A stretch of 61,473 bases of DNA. Source: Aureivirga sp. CE67. Lineage in GTDB: Bacteria; Bacteroidota; Bacteroidia; Flavobacteriales; Flavobacteriaceae. Below are positions 42,463-50,555 of this stretch, piece after piece. The stretch spans positions 1 to 61,473 of the forward strand of contig NZ_JADOTV010000018.1 in the NCBI RefSeq assembly GCF_015767245.1, in the 5' to 3' direction. Both the position numbers and the translations under genes were made by a program. Below the pieces are notes generated by a model. The model had not been told where the DNA came from. It worked only from the letters and a program-made list of their open reading frames with translations, and did not search any database. The stretch's first letter is position 1. The number at the start of each line of letters is the position of its first letter.

Positions 42463-43314
42463 TTAATATTCTATTCGTTTCCATTCAGATTTATTCAAAT
42501 ATTTAGCAATGTATTTTCCATTTTCATATCTCAAAAACAAATCGAAAAACATATAAGAATCATGCATAGAACTTTTAATTTTTAAGATAATTCCATCTTC
42601 AGTAAAAATTACATTTTCCACTTTTTCTTGCCCAACATCATCTTGATTTAATTGAAGAAATCCAGCACTTTTAAATTCAGATTCTTTTCCAGAAATAATA
42701 TCTTCTTCAACCTCAACCAAACCAAAAAAACCTTTTGATTCATCTTTCAAAACAACAGGTTGTCTATATTTAAAACATAAAGTAAGACCATCATCATCAA
42801 CAAACCCAATTCCATAATATTTAGTTCTAAACAGTTTTAGCTTTTTATTTTTTGAATCAATAGTATCTACTATTTTTTCATCAATCTTATAGACAAATCT
42901 TCCATCTAGTACTCCTTTTTTCAACATAAAATTCACTTTCAAATAATTAAATGCATCACAATATTCTTTTTTATTATACAGACTATCTGACTTTGCGATA
43001 ATATTGACAAAACTTCCTTGTTTTAAATTTAAACTATCTATTATTTCTAAATTTTCATTCAACAGTTTAATAGACTCTCCAATTAAAACAGCTGTTCCTT
43101 TTTCAGATGAAAAAGATATTGGTGAAATACTATTATTTTCAGAAGGTTTTTCTTTTTCTTTCTCAATTTCAAGTTTTTCATTTTCCTTGTTATCAATTAA
43201 AGTATCTTTGATTTCTTTTGGAGTAATTTCTTTTTTCTCGTTATTAATTTTAGATTCTGAAGTATTACAACTTAAAACTAAAAGTGAAGCAAATAAAAGG
43301 TAGATTCTTTTCAT
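42463..43314 (-). CDS. Uncharacterised lipoprotein, tandem paralogue B, 283 aa
   Basis: Same length and layout as the downstream copy: lipobox at C16, low-complexity linker, SH3-like segment at about 65-120 and a diverged C-terminal half with GLTLCFKYRQPVVLKDESKG and ending YLNKSEWKRIEY. The conserved 5' halves and diverged 3' halves suggest duplication followed by gene conversion or by diversifying change in the C-terminal half. First gene of the group; the LRR gene follows the second copy. Confidence 0.75.
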   Translation of the reverse strand: MKRIYLLFASLLVLSCNTSESKINNEKKEITPKEIKDTLIDNKENEKLEIEKEKEKPSENNSISPISFSSEKGTAVLIGESIKLLNENLEIIDSLNLKQGSFVNIIAKSDSLYNKKEYCDAFNYLKVNFMLKKGVLDGRFVYKIDEKIVDTIDSKNKKLKLFRTKYYGIGFVDDDGLTLCFKYRQPVVLKDESKGFFGLVEVEEDIISGKESEFKSAGFLQLNQDDVGQEKVENVIFTEDGIILKIKSSMHDSYMFFDLFLRYENGKYIAKYLNKSEWKRIEY

Positions 43315-43458
43315 TTTTATAATTTTGATTATTTAATTGCTAAAATCTAGGATTATTCATAGCAATCGGAGCAAATATAAAAACTAAATCTATTTAATTT
43401 TGAAAATGAGTATAAATTAGATTTTAATTTAATTCTCGTGTTTAAAATTTTTTCACCT

Positions 43459-43755
43459 TTAATTTAAAACTTTTATACAAAAAAAACAGATTCCAATAAT
43501 TATCAATAAATTAATGGAAACATTAATAACTAATGGAATTTTTCTTTTTCTTAAAATAAAAAATAAAGTAAGATTTAACAGACTCATCATAACAAGAAGT
43601 ATTAATTCAAATAAAGTCAAACATAGATAAGTCCATCTCAATCCATAATGGCAACCATAATAAACTAAATTAATATAAAAATAAATGGTTGTTAAATTTA
43701 GAAGAACTAATAAACTAATTGCAATGTAATTTATAATTTGAACTATATATCTCAT
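43459..43755 (-). CDS. Small membrane protein, 98 aa
   Basis: Three hydrophobic helices (ISLLVLLNLTTIYFYINLVY; TLFELILLVMMSLLNLTLFF; VSINLLIIIGICFFCIKVLN) with the pattern of a three-TM inner-membrane protein. No family recognised. It is 15 nt after the alpha/beta hydrolase gene, on the same strand. Confidence 0.7.
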   Translation of the reverse strand: MRYIVQIINYIAISLLVLLNLTTIYFYINLVYYGCHYGLRWTYLCLTLFELILLVMMSLLNLTLFFILRKRKIPLVINVSINLLIIIGICFFCIKVLN

Positions 43756-43770
43756 TTTCTCTACACGTTC

Positions 43771-44697
43771 TTATTCATCTTTAAACTTCTTGTATTCTAA
43801 AAAAGAAAAAACCTTTTCAAAATATGCTTCTCCTCCAACTTTCCAAACATTTAAATGATTTGCACCATCTACTTTTAAAAACTCTTTTTTAGAACTGATT
43901 ATATTAGAAAAATTTTCTTTTCCATATTTTATATTTATTCTCTTATCTTCATCCCCATGAATCAATAAAATCGGCTGATTTATATTTTTACAATATTTCA
44001 TTGGTTTTGCATCTTCCTCATCAAATTCTGCAATATCTCCAGCTCTCGAAACTAAATAATCAGTCAATAATTCATCTTTAAAACCTAAATGATATTGAAA
44101 ATAATCATGAACAATCGTTTCAAAATCGGTGAAAGTACTTTCTATAATTCCGAACTTAATTCTTGGATCATTTCCCATAGCTTGTAAACCAATTGCTCCA
44201 CCTAAAGATTGTCCCCAAACCCCAATATTTTCAGTGATTTTTTCTTCTTTTTCTAAAACATCTAATAGTTTTGAAATATCTTTTTTCTCTTTCACACCAA
44301 AAGTACAATGCGTTCCTTCACTCTCTCCATGAGCTCGATGATCTATAGCAACAGAATTATAACCTTGATTTGCTAATTTTTGACTTAAGGAAATAAAATG
44401 TTCTTTTTTGGAACGAATTCCATGAAGTAAAATTACAGTTCCTTTCGGATTTTCATGATCTGAATAAGTTATGTAACTAGATATTTTTAATCCATCAAAA
44501 GTTTCAAAATTGAGATATTTACCATTAGTATTTTCTATTTCAAATTTTGGAGAAATCGTTTTAGAATTCCCCCCTCTTACAATTTCTATGAGTGGGTTTC
44601 GAATTTCAGTAATAAATCTTGGTACGTAGAAGTGTATAAACAAAGCCAAAATAGCAATTAAGGTAATCGCTATTTTTAATAATTTTCTCTTTTTCAT
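43771..44697 (-). CDS. Membrane-anchored alpha/beta hydrolase
   Basis: 308 residues with an N-terminal membrane anchor (IAITLIAILALFIHFYV) and an alpha/beta-hydrolase fold: oxyanion segment VILLHGIRSKKEHF, GWGQ-type nucleophile elbow GQSLGGAIGLQ (Ser nucleophile), acid in HGDEDKRI and His in GANHLNVWKVGG. Family members of this type are often annotated as peptidase S9-like or acyl esterases; the substrate is unknown. Confidence 0.9.
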   Translation of the reverse strand: MKKRKLLKIAITLIAILALFIHFYVPRFITEIRNPLIEIVRGGNSKTISPKFEIENTNGKYLNFETFDGLKISSYITYSDHENPKGTVILLHGIRSKKEHFISLSQKLANQGYNSVAIDHRAHGESEGTHCTFGVKEKKDISKLLDVLEKEEKITENIGVWGQSLGGAIGLQAMGNDPRIKFGIIESTFTDFETIVHDYFQYHLGFKDELLTDYLVSRAGDIAEFDEEDAKPMKYCKNINQPILLIHGDEDKRINIKYGKENFSNIISSKKEFLKVDGANHLNVWKVGGEAYFEKVFSFLEYKKFKDE

Positions 44698-44726
44698 TTT
44701 TGGTATTCATTTGTTGCTATAAACAA

Positions 44727-44771
44727 CAAAAGATTCTACTGAAATATTGTATTTCAGATAGAATCTTTTTC
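44727..44771. terminator. Intrinsic terminator of the GG-leader peptide gene
   Basis: Long stem: AAAAGATTCTACTGAAATA pairs imperfectly with the segment ending TAGAATCTTTT, with T runs on both strands. It lies 11 nt beyond the peptide gene's stop. Confidence 0.82.
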
Positions 44772-44781
44772 TTTTCTTTTT

Positions 44782-44937
44782 TTAGTCTAAAAATGGTTCT
44801 TTACAAAATTCTGAACACCTTCCGTCATCACAACGCATTGCAGGAAAAATACAAAGTGCACCATTACCACCATTAATTGTTTTCTGAGCTGATTTACTCA
44901 AAACTTTAGCACTCTTAAGTTTTTTAAGTTTTTTCAT
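44782..44937 (-). CDS. Double-glycine leader peptide (bacteriocin/RiPP-type precursor), 51 aa
   Basis: Start ATG at 44937-44935, stop at 44784-44782. The Lys-rich leader (MKKLKKLKSAKVLSKSAQKT) ends INGG, the usual cleavage site of double-glycine leaders. The 27-residue core NGALCIFPAMRCDDGRCSEF... has four Cys and one Pro near the end. This matches the layout of Bacteroidota GG-type natural-product precursors. Cores with four Cys may carry disulfides or thioethers. No PCAT transporter, LanM-like or radical SAM enzyme is in the window, so export and modification genes would have to be elsewhere. Confidence 0.72.
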   Translation of the reverse strand: MKKLKKLKSAKVLSKSAQKTINGGNGALCIFPAMRCDDGRCSEFCKEPFLD

Positions 44938-45105
44938 GATAAAAAATTTAATTATTATTCAATATTCTAATTTAAACCAATATAAGATATTTTTTTAACA
45001 CGATAACATAAATATCGTTATTTTTTTAACAATTAATTATTTAAAATTCTTAAACAATTTTAATTTTTAACAATTCTAGTAATTAGAAAAATCAATGATC
45101 TAAAA

Positions 45106-45723
45106 TTAATTTTCCATTTTAATAATATCTTCTTTTGTCATTTTTTTATATTTCATCGCTTCCTCTTTAATAATTTCATTAGAAGTATCTTGAATTATTT
45201 CATCTAAAACTTTATTTGATTTTTCATTTTCACCTAATAATTTCAGATTCAAAGCTCTATTCATTCTATTCATATCGTAATTTTCTGTTCCTTTTTCTAA
45301 CTTTTTCAAAAGTGAAATATATAATTCCTCTGCTTTCTGATATTTTTCTATCGCATTTTCAGTTTCTCCTTTTTCATCATAATAATATCCCTCAGCCATA
45401 TACAAATCTGGGTTTTCTGGACTTAAAGAAATCATCTTTTGCAAGGTCTTAAAAGCTTCATCTCTTAAACCTACCTGATTTTGAAATGCCATTTTATTAG
45501 AAAAAGCAATAAAATAATCTGGTTGTATTTCTGTGGCTTTATGCAACATTTTTATAGCTTTCAAAATACTATCTTTTTCACGATGAGTAGTTGCCAAAAC
45601 AACAGCATGGTCGTTTAAAAATTGGGCTTTAGAATCTACTATCAACTTTTTTTCAGTAGGTTTATCTTTTGAACCACAAGAAAATAGACTAATTGCAGCT
45701 ATGAAATAAAATATTCTTTTCAT
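45106..45723 (-). CDS. TPR lipoprotein, 205 aa
   Basis: Lipoprotein signal MKRIFYFIAAISLFSCGS. At least two tetratricopeptide repeats: AFSNKMAFQNQVGLRDEAFK-type helix pairs and YMAEGYYYDEKGETENAIEK. TPR lipoproteins of Bacteroidota usually scaffold envelope complexes. Single gene; partner unknown. Confidence 0.82.
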   Translation of the reverse strand: MKRIFYFIAAISLFSCGSKDKPTEKKLIVDSKAQFLNDHAVVLATTHREKDSILKAIKMLHKATEIQPDYFIAFSNKMAFQNQVGLRDEAFKTLQKMISLSPENPDLYMAEGYYYDEKGETENAIEKYQKAEELYISLLKKLEKGTENYDMNRMNRALNLKLLGENEKSNKVLDEIIQDTSNEIIKEEAMKYKKMTKEDIIKMEN

Positions 45724-45752
45724 TGATTTAAATTTCCGATAATTTATAATTC

Positions 45753-45792
45753 AAAAAAACCTTTTGTTTTTCTATTTACAAAAGGTTTTTTG
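45753..45792 (-). terminator. Intrinsic terminator downstream of the 236-aa gene
   Basis: AAAAAACCTTTTGT pairs with ACAAAAGGTTTTTT across an 11-nt loop, with A/T runs on both sides. Lies between the TPR gene and the second palindromic element; it can terminate minus transcripts from the 236-aa gene. Confidence 0.75.
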
Positions 45793-45846
45793 ATTTATTT
45801 TTTAGTAAAATGAATTATTGAACTTACTTAAACTTTTTTGCTAAAA

Positions 45847-45975
45847 CTAAGAGTTTTATCTGATGTTTATTGATGGTGAAGGGAAAAAATTTCAGCATAG
45901 CCATAGCTATGGTTAAAATTTTTCACAAGCCAGTAATGAACATGCTTGAAACGAATTTTAAGTTAAAAAGTTTAA
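45847..45975. repeat. About 130-bp palindromic element, copy 2
   Basis: Closely similar to 36972-37105: GTTTTATCTGATGTTTATTG arm, central CATAGCCATAGCTATGG palindrome and AACATGCTTGAAACGAATTT arm. It starts 10 nt after the stop of the minus-strand 236-aa gene, as copy 1 follows its own gene. Confidence 0.8.
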
Positions 45976-45984
45976 ATGAGTTCA

Positions 45985-46695
45985 TTAAGTACAACTTGTA
46001 ATTTCTACTTCAAATAAACCATTTTCTTTAATTCTTAAATATACTTCATCAACACCTAGTTGCCCTTGAAAAATTATTTCATTCTCACTCCTTGAAACAA
46101 AATCTAAAAGATAGAACTTATTACTTTCTAAGCCTTCTCGTGTATCACTTATCATTTGATGATATACTTCATTTAAAGTCAAATTTCGGTATTCTACAAT
46201 TTCATAAAAACAACCATCCAAAGAATAATATGTTTCTTTCGCATTTGGATAAAATGTATATTCATACTCAATCGAAATACTTTCTGAATCAGCAGTAATA
46301 TACGCACCTTTTTCTTTGGTTTCTCTTAATGATTCCCCTCTAAAATTGATACTTTTAAGACGCTCATGTTTCAAAAAAACATTTGGTTTCTTCATAGAAA
46401 AATCTGAGCTAAAAACATAACCATCAACTCCTTTTGGTTTTATCCAACTTCCTTTTAAAGAGAAATTCTTTGAAATTTCAAAAACTTCTTTTGTAGGAAT
46501 TATTTTCTCTACCAAAATTGACTTTCCTAAAGAAATATTATGATTAGTTTTTGATTTAAAAGTAGGCTTTTCATAAATCTTTGCTCCTTTTATATTTATC
46601 ACAAAAAAAGAGTCATTTATTTGTTGACTTTGACAAAATGGAATATTAAGCAATAGTCCTAAGAAAAAAAGAAAAAATTTCGTTTTCATATTCAT
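45985..46695 (-). CDS. Exported SH3-like protein, 236 aa
   Basis: Signal peptide to CQSQQ25. An SH3-type (SH3b) domain at about 30-100: FFVINIKGAKIYEKPTFKSK, ISLGKSILVEKI, GSWIKPKGVDGYVFSSDF. The C-terminal half (YEYTFYPNAKETYYSLDGC; NEIIFQGQLGVDEVYLRIKE) is unassigned. SH3b domains often bind cell wall peptides. It is upstream of copy 2 of the 130-bp palindrome. Confidence 0.78.
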   Translation of the reverse strand: MNMKTKFFLFFLGLLLNIPFCQSQQINDSFFVINIKGAKIYEKPTFKSKTNHNISLGKSILVEKIIPTKEVFEISKNFSLKGSWIKPKGVDGYVFSSDFSMKKPNVFLKHERLKSINFRGESLRETKEKGAYITADSESISIEYEYTFYPNAKETYYSLDGCFYEIVEYRNLTLNEVYHQMISDTREGLESNKFYLLDFVSRSENEIIFQGQLGVDEVYLRIKENGLFEVEITSCT

Positions 46696-46763
46696 ATTTT
46701 TAGTTCTCTCGAAAATAATATTAATTAAAGATTTATCCTATAACGGGAACCAGTGAATCTTTC

Positions 46764-47657
46764 TCAATAACATAAACAACCATCTTTTAATTCAAAACGC
46801 AACCAATCTTCAAAATAATGTTCTCTGCTAAGTTCTAAAATTTCTTTTTCTTTGAGTTTTAAATTCTTTAAATCTAATCCTACATATTCTTTTGAGTTTC
46901 CTTCCACATTTTGAAGGTGAATATAAATTTTATTTTTATAGAAAAACAAACCTTCGATGAAATTAGAATACGTTAATACAATCTCATCTTTTTGCAAATC
47001 ATAAACGGACATTCCACAGTATCCTAAATCACATTCTTCAAAATTCAATAAATATTTGTTATTTATAATTTTTGAAATAGAACCTCCTGTCATTTCAGTT
47101 ACTTTTCCTTTGTTATTTACAATTATTGTTCTACCATCATAACTTCCATGTTTTGTTAAAATCAAATGATTTGGAACAGCGTCTTCTAAAAAAGAAATTC
47201 CTGCAGATCCACCTAACGGATCGATATATTCATAATCAAATTTTTCTGTTTTTTCATTATAAACTTCAACAAAAGCGTCACAAACAGTCTTTTCATTTTT
47301 TATTTGAATTATACGAACGAAAGTTTCTCCAATATTTTTCACTCTGATTTTAAGTTTAATCTCAGAAGCTTTGTAAGTTTTTCCTTTGAATTTAAACTCC
47401 GTAATTTCTTTAATTCTAGATTTATGCATAAATCCAGAATCTCCATCCATATTTGTTATTTTAAACCAATTTTCATTTGCTAATTCTTCAAAATAAAAAT
47501 ATTCTTCTTCATATACTTTAAATTTTATTTTTGACTTAGAGGTTTTTTGTTCTCGTACATTTGTATATCCATCTGGATCATTAATTTGACCTAATTTTTC
47601 TTGAGCTATTATATTCATTGTGATTAAAAAACATAGCAATATAATTTTAAAATTCAT
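46764..47657 (-). CDS. Exported SH3b-domain protein, 297 aa
   Basis: Signal peptide to IAQEK. The SH3b domain at about 22-85 shows the DPDGYTNVREQKTSKSKIKF pattern (N-V-R is the SH3b hallmark) and WFKITNMDGDSGFMHKSRI. The C-terminal part (YEYIDPLGGSAGISFLEDAV; YSNFIEGLFFYKNKIYIHLQ) may form a beta-propeller-like fold but is unassigned. It follows the 153-aa lipoprotein gene by 11 nt on the same strand. Confidence 0.82.
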   Translation of the reverse strand: MNFKIILLCFLITMNIIAQEKLGQINDPDGYTNVREQKTSKSKIKFKVYEEEYFYFEELANENWFKITNMDGDSGFMHKSRIKEITEFKFKGKTYKASEIKLKIRVKNIGETFVRIIQIKNEKTVCDAFVEVYNEKTEKFDYEYIDPLGGSAGISFLEDAVPNHLILTKHGSYDGRTIIVNNKGKVTEMTGGSISKIINNKYLLNFEECDLGYCGMSVYDLQKDEIVLTYSNFIEGLFFYKNKIYIHLQNVEGNSKEYVGLDLKNLKLKEKEILELSREHYFEDWLRFELKDGCLCY

Positions 47658-47668
47658 GCAATCTTGTA

Positions 47669-48130
47669 TTATTTCAATTCGTAAATGATTAACTCTTTTT
47701 CATTTTTAATAATTATTTTATCATCCTCAAAAATATTATAACGTATAGTCATATCTTTTTCTTTTAAAGTTTTATTTCCCGCATCCCAACTCACTTGAAA
47801 CTCTCTCATTTTTTTAAAACCTAAAGTATCTAAATTCAGCATCAATTTACCATATTCATTCATGCTATAAATATTGACTCCCAAAGGAACTCTATAAGAA
47901 TAAACAGAATCTATTTTCCCTTTATCATCAAAAATATAAGATTCATTTCTAAGAAACCTTTCTCCTTTAAAATGAAAAACACAAGAAGTTGGTGAATTTG
48001 ACTCATCATCTTCACAATGATTCGCATTCGACTTATAAAAATTCCATTTTGCAACTATCTTTCTATTCTTATTTTCTTTACAAGAAATAAAAAATAAACT
48101 TAAAACAATAAGTAAAAACCTACATTTCAT
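47669..48130 (-). CDS. Uncharacterised lipoprotein, 153 aa
   Basis: Lipobox LFFISC at residues 12-17. The rest looks like a lipocalin-like beta-barrel (KIVAKWNFYKSNANHCEDDE; FQVSWDAGNKTLKEKDMTIR). Start directly abuts the 133-aa lipoprotein gene stop (1-nt step), so it is coupled. Function unknown. Confidence 0.75.
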   Translation of the reverse strand: MKCRFLLIVLSLFFISCKENKNRKIVAKWNFYKSNANHCEDDESNSPTSCVFHFKGERFLRNESYIFDDKGKIDSVYSYRVPLGVNIYSMNEYGKLMLNLDTLGFKKMREFQVSWDAGNKTLKEKDMTIRYNIFEDDKIIIKNEKELIIYELK

Positions 48131-48532
48131 CTAATCAAAACGATAAGTAAATTTTGCAACTCCATCTTCACAAATTACTCCTTCTGGTTCTTCTGGCGCC
48201 ATACAATTACTCACAACATCCCATTTCATATTAAAAGCTTCTTGAAGTGCTTTATGTTTTGCTACTTTATCTAAAAAAGCAGAAACATCTATATTTTTAG
48301 AATAAGCAATAAACCCTTCTGGCCCACCACAAGCTTTATCTCCATAACTTGTAAATGACCAATCTTCTGAGTTTTCACAAGTTTCGCTTTTGGATAAATT
48401 TTCAATCTCAGAAAACAAATTCTGAATTTCTAACATTTCTTGTTGTCTTTGATCATCGTCATCATCATTACATGAGTTTAATGTAAAGACTAGACTTGAT
48501 ACGAATACAATTTTTAATAAATTTTTCATCAT
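48131..48532 (-). CDS. Uncharacterised lipoprotein, 133 aa
   Basis: Signal peptide with lipobox TLNSC followed at once by NDDDDD, an acidic stretch after the lipidated Cys. In many Bacteroidota a charged segment after the Cys acts as a surface-export signal, so this protein may be displayed outside (inference). The remainder has a Cys-pair (SETCENSEDW; KACGGPEGFIAYSKN). No family recognised. Confidence 0.75.
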   Translation of the reverse strand: MMKNLLKIVFVSSLVFTLNSCNDDDDDQRQQEMLEIQNLFSEIENLSKSETCENSEDWSFTSYGDKACGGPEGFIAYSKNIDVSAFLDKVAKHKALQEAFNMKWDVVSNCMAPEEPEGVICEDGVAKFTYRFD

Positions 48533-48541
48533 ATTTAATTT

Positions 48542-48802
48542 TTAGTGGAAAAAATGTTTACAAGGATGCTTCTTTTCTAGCCAATTCTGAAAAGCAACTA
48601 TAGTTTCAAATTTTAATTCTTTTCTTTCCGAAATTTCTAAAACTTTTATAGGTAATTTTGATATTTCTAAAGCTTCTACTAAATGTTTTAAAATGGATTG
48701 ATGTGCTTCCCAAAAAACCTTTTTATCACAAAAATAATCTTCGCCATAAAGTGTGTAACTATCACCATCCGATAAAGTAATTTGGTGTTTTGGTTGAAAC
48801 AT
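48542..48802 (-). CDS. Uncharacterised small protein, 86 aa
   Basis: Soluble protein with a C-terminal His/Cys segment (KKHPCKHFFH) and LSDGDSYTLYGEDYFCDKKV near the start. No family recognised. It begins the coupled run of minus-strand genes 86, 133, 153 and 297 aa, with a 9-nt gap to the next gene. Confidence 0.62.
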   Translation of the reverse strand: MFQPKHQITLSDGDSYTLYGEDYFCDKKVFWEAHQSILKHLVEALEISKLPIKVLEISERKELKFETIVAFQNWLEKKHPCKHFFH

Positions 48803-48950
48803 TTCCTTTAAGTTTTAAAATCTTCACAAGTTAAAATTATATTTATTATATAACGCATAGAAATCAAAAACTATCAAAATTTCTATTAAAATATTTATCT
48901 ATTATTATTTTTCATTACTTTCGAGAAAATTAATCAAAAAATTAAAAATC

Positions 48951-49274
48951 ATGTGGAAAGAAAATTTAAAAAAATATGATGAAATCGTAGACAAATGCGA
49001 ACGATTTGAAAGAAAAGGAAAAACAATGCCTTATACTTCGGCAAATGGTTACATGTTTTCTCTTTTAAATAAAGATGGAGAATTCGGAATTCGTTTCTCT
49101 AAAGAAATTCAAGAAAAATATATAGAGGAACTTGACTCTAGTCTTTTTAAATCTCACGGAGCTGTTATGCGCGGATATGTTTTAATTAAAAACGAGATGT
49201 TGGATAATCATGAAAAAATGATCGAATTATTGAATGAAAGTTATGATTATGTGATGACCTTAGATCCTAAATAG
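48951..49274 (+). CDS. TfoX/Sxy N-domain-like protein, 107 aa
   Basis: The sequence YTSANGYMFSLLNKDGEFGI with FSKEIQEKYIEEL and the MRGYVLIKNEMLDNHE stretch resemble the TfoX N-terminal domain fold. The match is suggestive, not secure, and competence regulation should not be assumed. It starts a short plus-strand run with the next two genes (4-nt gap to the second). Confidence 0.65.
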   Translation: MWKENLKKYDEIVDKCERFERKGKTMPYTSANGYMFSLLNKDGEFGIRFSKEIQEKYIEELDSSLFKSHGAVMRGYVLIKNEMLDNHEKMIELLNESYDYVMTLDPK

Positions 49275-49278
49275 TTTT

Positions 49279-49722
49279 ATGATTTCTACACAATTATTCA
49301 TAGGTATTTATTTACTTATTTCTGTTTTAATAGTTTTAATGTTTTTTATCAAAAGTAAAAAAGCACTCTCTATTTTCCCAGATTTAGATTCTGTTACGAT
49401 TCTTTTTAGAGAAAAATATGCTTCAGGTCGTTCGAACAACTCTTTTTTAACCAAAATAGGAGGCTCTAAGAAGACTCTTGAAGTCATTTTAACAACACAA
49501 GAGTTTTGGGTCAGAGGGAACATTATTACAGCTGCTGTTTCTCTAAAATTTGATTTAATCCATAAAATTCCTTTTTCTAAAATTAAAAAAGTAGAAAGAA
49601 CAAATGGCTCAATGATTTCAATATATTTTGTTTCTGAAGCGAATGTGAATACTAATTTAGAATTAAAACTAAAAAATCCAGATCAATTTATTGATATTTT
49701 AAAAAGAGAAGCTCATGTGTAA
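49279..49722 (+). CDS. Membrane-anchored PH-like domain protein, 147 aa
   Basis: One N-terminal membrane helix (FIGIYLLISVLIVLMFFI) and a C-terminal beta-rich domain (VILTTQEFWVRGNIITAA; FDLIHKIPFSKIKKVERTNG; DQFIDILKREA) with the look of a bacterial PH-like domain. It overlaps the next gene by 8 bp. Function unknown. Confidence 0.68.
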   Translation: MISTQLFIGIYLLISVLIVLMFFIKSKKALSIFPDLDSVTILFREKYASGRSNNSFLTKIGGSKKTLEVILTTQEFWVRGNIITAAVSLKFDLIHKIPFSKIKKVERTNGSMISIYFVSEANVNTNLELKLKNPDQFIDILKREAHV

Positions 49723-50122
49723 AATTTCAGAACATTTAAAGTTTTGTACTTGTAATGAAAAAATCAATCTTAAGGAAAATTATTGGGAACTGAAAAGAAG
49801 GGCTAAAGGCTTTATTCTTGGTCAACTTATACATTACCCAGATGATTTTGATATAAATAAAAAGACTATTTTGAAAATTACGGATAATTTAAACTCTAAA
49901 AATTTATTTGATTTTGATTATAAACCTGAAGAAGAAGATAAATTAAAATTGAGCTTTAATAAAGGGGAAAAAGAATCTATTATTCATTTTTTATTCAAAA
50001 ACGGAAAATGGGAACGTTTTTATGAAAGTGGCCTTAACAATAGTTTTGATTATTTAGAAGATAGGGATTTGTATTTCCCTTTTATATCTGGTAAAATAAA
50101 TAATCCTTTTGAAGATAAATAG
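49715..50122 (+). CDS. Uncharacterised protein, 135 aa
   Basis: Soluble acidic protein; Cys at 2, 11 and 13 (MCKISEHLKFCTCNEK) and a C-terminal aromatic tail (DLYFPFISGKINNPF). No family recognised. The 8-bp overlap with the PH-like gene implies coupled expression. Confidence 0.62.
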   Translation: MCKISEHLKFCTCNEKINLKENYWELKRRAKGFILGQLIHYPDDFDINKKTILKITDNLNSKNLFDFDYKPEEEDKLKLSFNKGEKESIIHFLFKNGKWERFYESGLNNSFDYLEDRDLYFPFISGKINNPFEDK

Positions 50123-50149
50123 TAAAAAAATAAACTTAAAACCAATTCA

Positions 50150-50536
50150 ATGGGCTTAAAATCTGCTAAACTAAATCATGTAGCAATCAGCTGTAAATCT
50201 CTTGAAGAATCAATTGACTTTTATACTAAAACTCTAGGATTTCAAATTCGAGAAGATGATAGTAATTTAAATGTAAAAGTTGCAATCGACAATTTTACTT
50301 TTATAGAACTATTTCCTTTTGATCAATATAAGGCAGGTGGAAGAGGTAATATTCCTCATTTTGCTATCGCAATCGAATCTTTGGAAGAAAGTTTGGACTA
50401 TTTATCTACCAAAAATATTTTCCCAGTACGTGGTCCTTTTCATATCAAATCTAAAGATTTACAAAATACAATTCGTTCCGTAGCATTTATTACAGGTCCT
50501 GACTTAGAGGAAATTGAACTTGTTCAGAATTATTAA
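50150..50536 (+). CDS. VOC-superfamily (glyoxalase-like) protein
   Basis: 128 residues with two beta-alpha-beta-beta-beta modules: LNHVAISCKSLEESIDFYTK and IPHFAIAIESLEESLDYLST. The C-terminal Glu in GPDLEEIELVQ sits where metal ligands occur in this superfamily, and His in LNHVA is another candidate. Lactoylglutathione lyase, fosfomycin-resistance-like and dioxygenase functions all exist in the superfamily; the sequence does not decide. Confidence 0.88.
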   Translation: MGLKSAKLNHVAISCKSLEESIDFYTKTLGFQIREDDSNLNVKVAIDNFTFIELFPFDQYKAGGRGNIPHFAIAIESLEESLDYLSTKNIFPVRGPFHIKSKDLQNTIRSVAFITGPDLEEIELVQNY

Positions 50537-50555
50537 TAATAGAACAATAAGCTCT

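Noticed and set aside
44129-44332. 67-codon plus-strand frame within the alpha/beta hydrolase gene
   Set aside because: Antisense shadow of a well-supported gene with intact catalytic motifs.
50514-50555. Longer start of the 186-aa membrane protein
   Set aside because: It starts at TTG inside the VOC gene; ATG 50556 lies after the VOC stop and gives a good membrane N-terminus.
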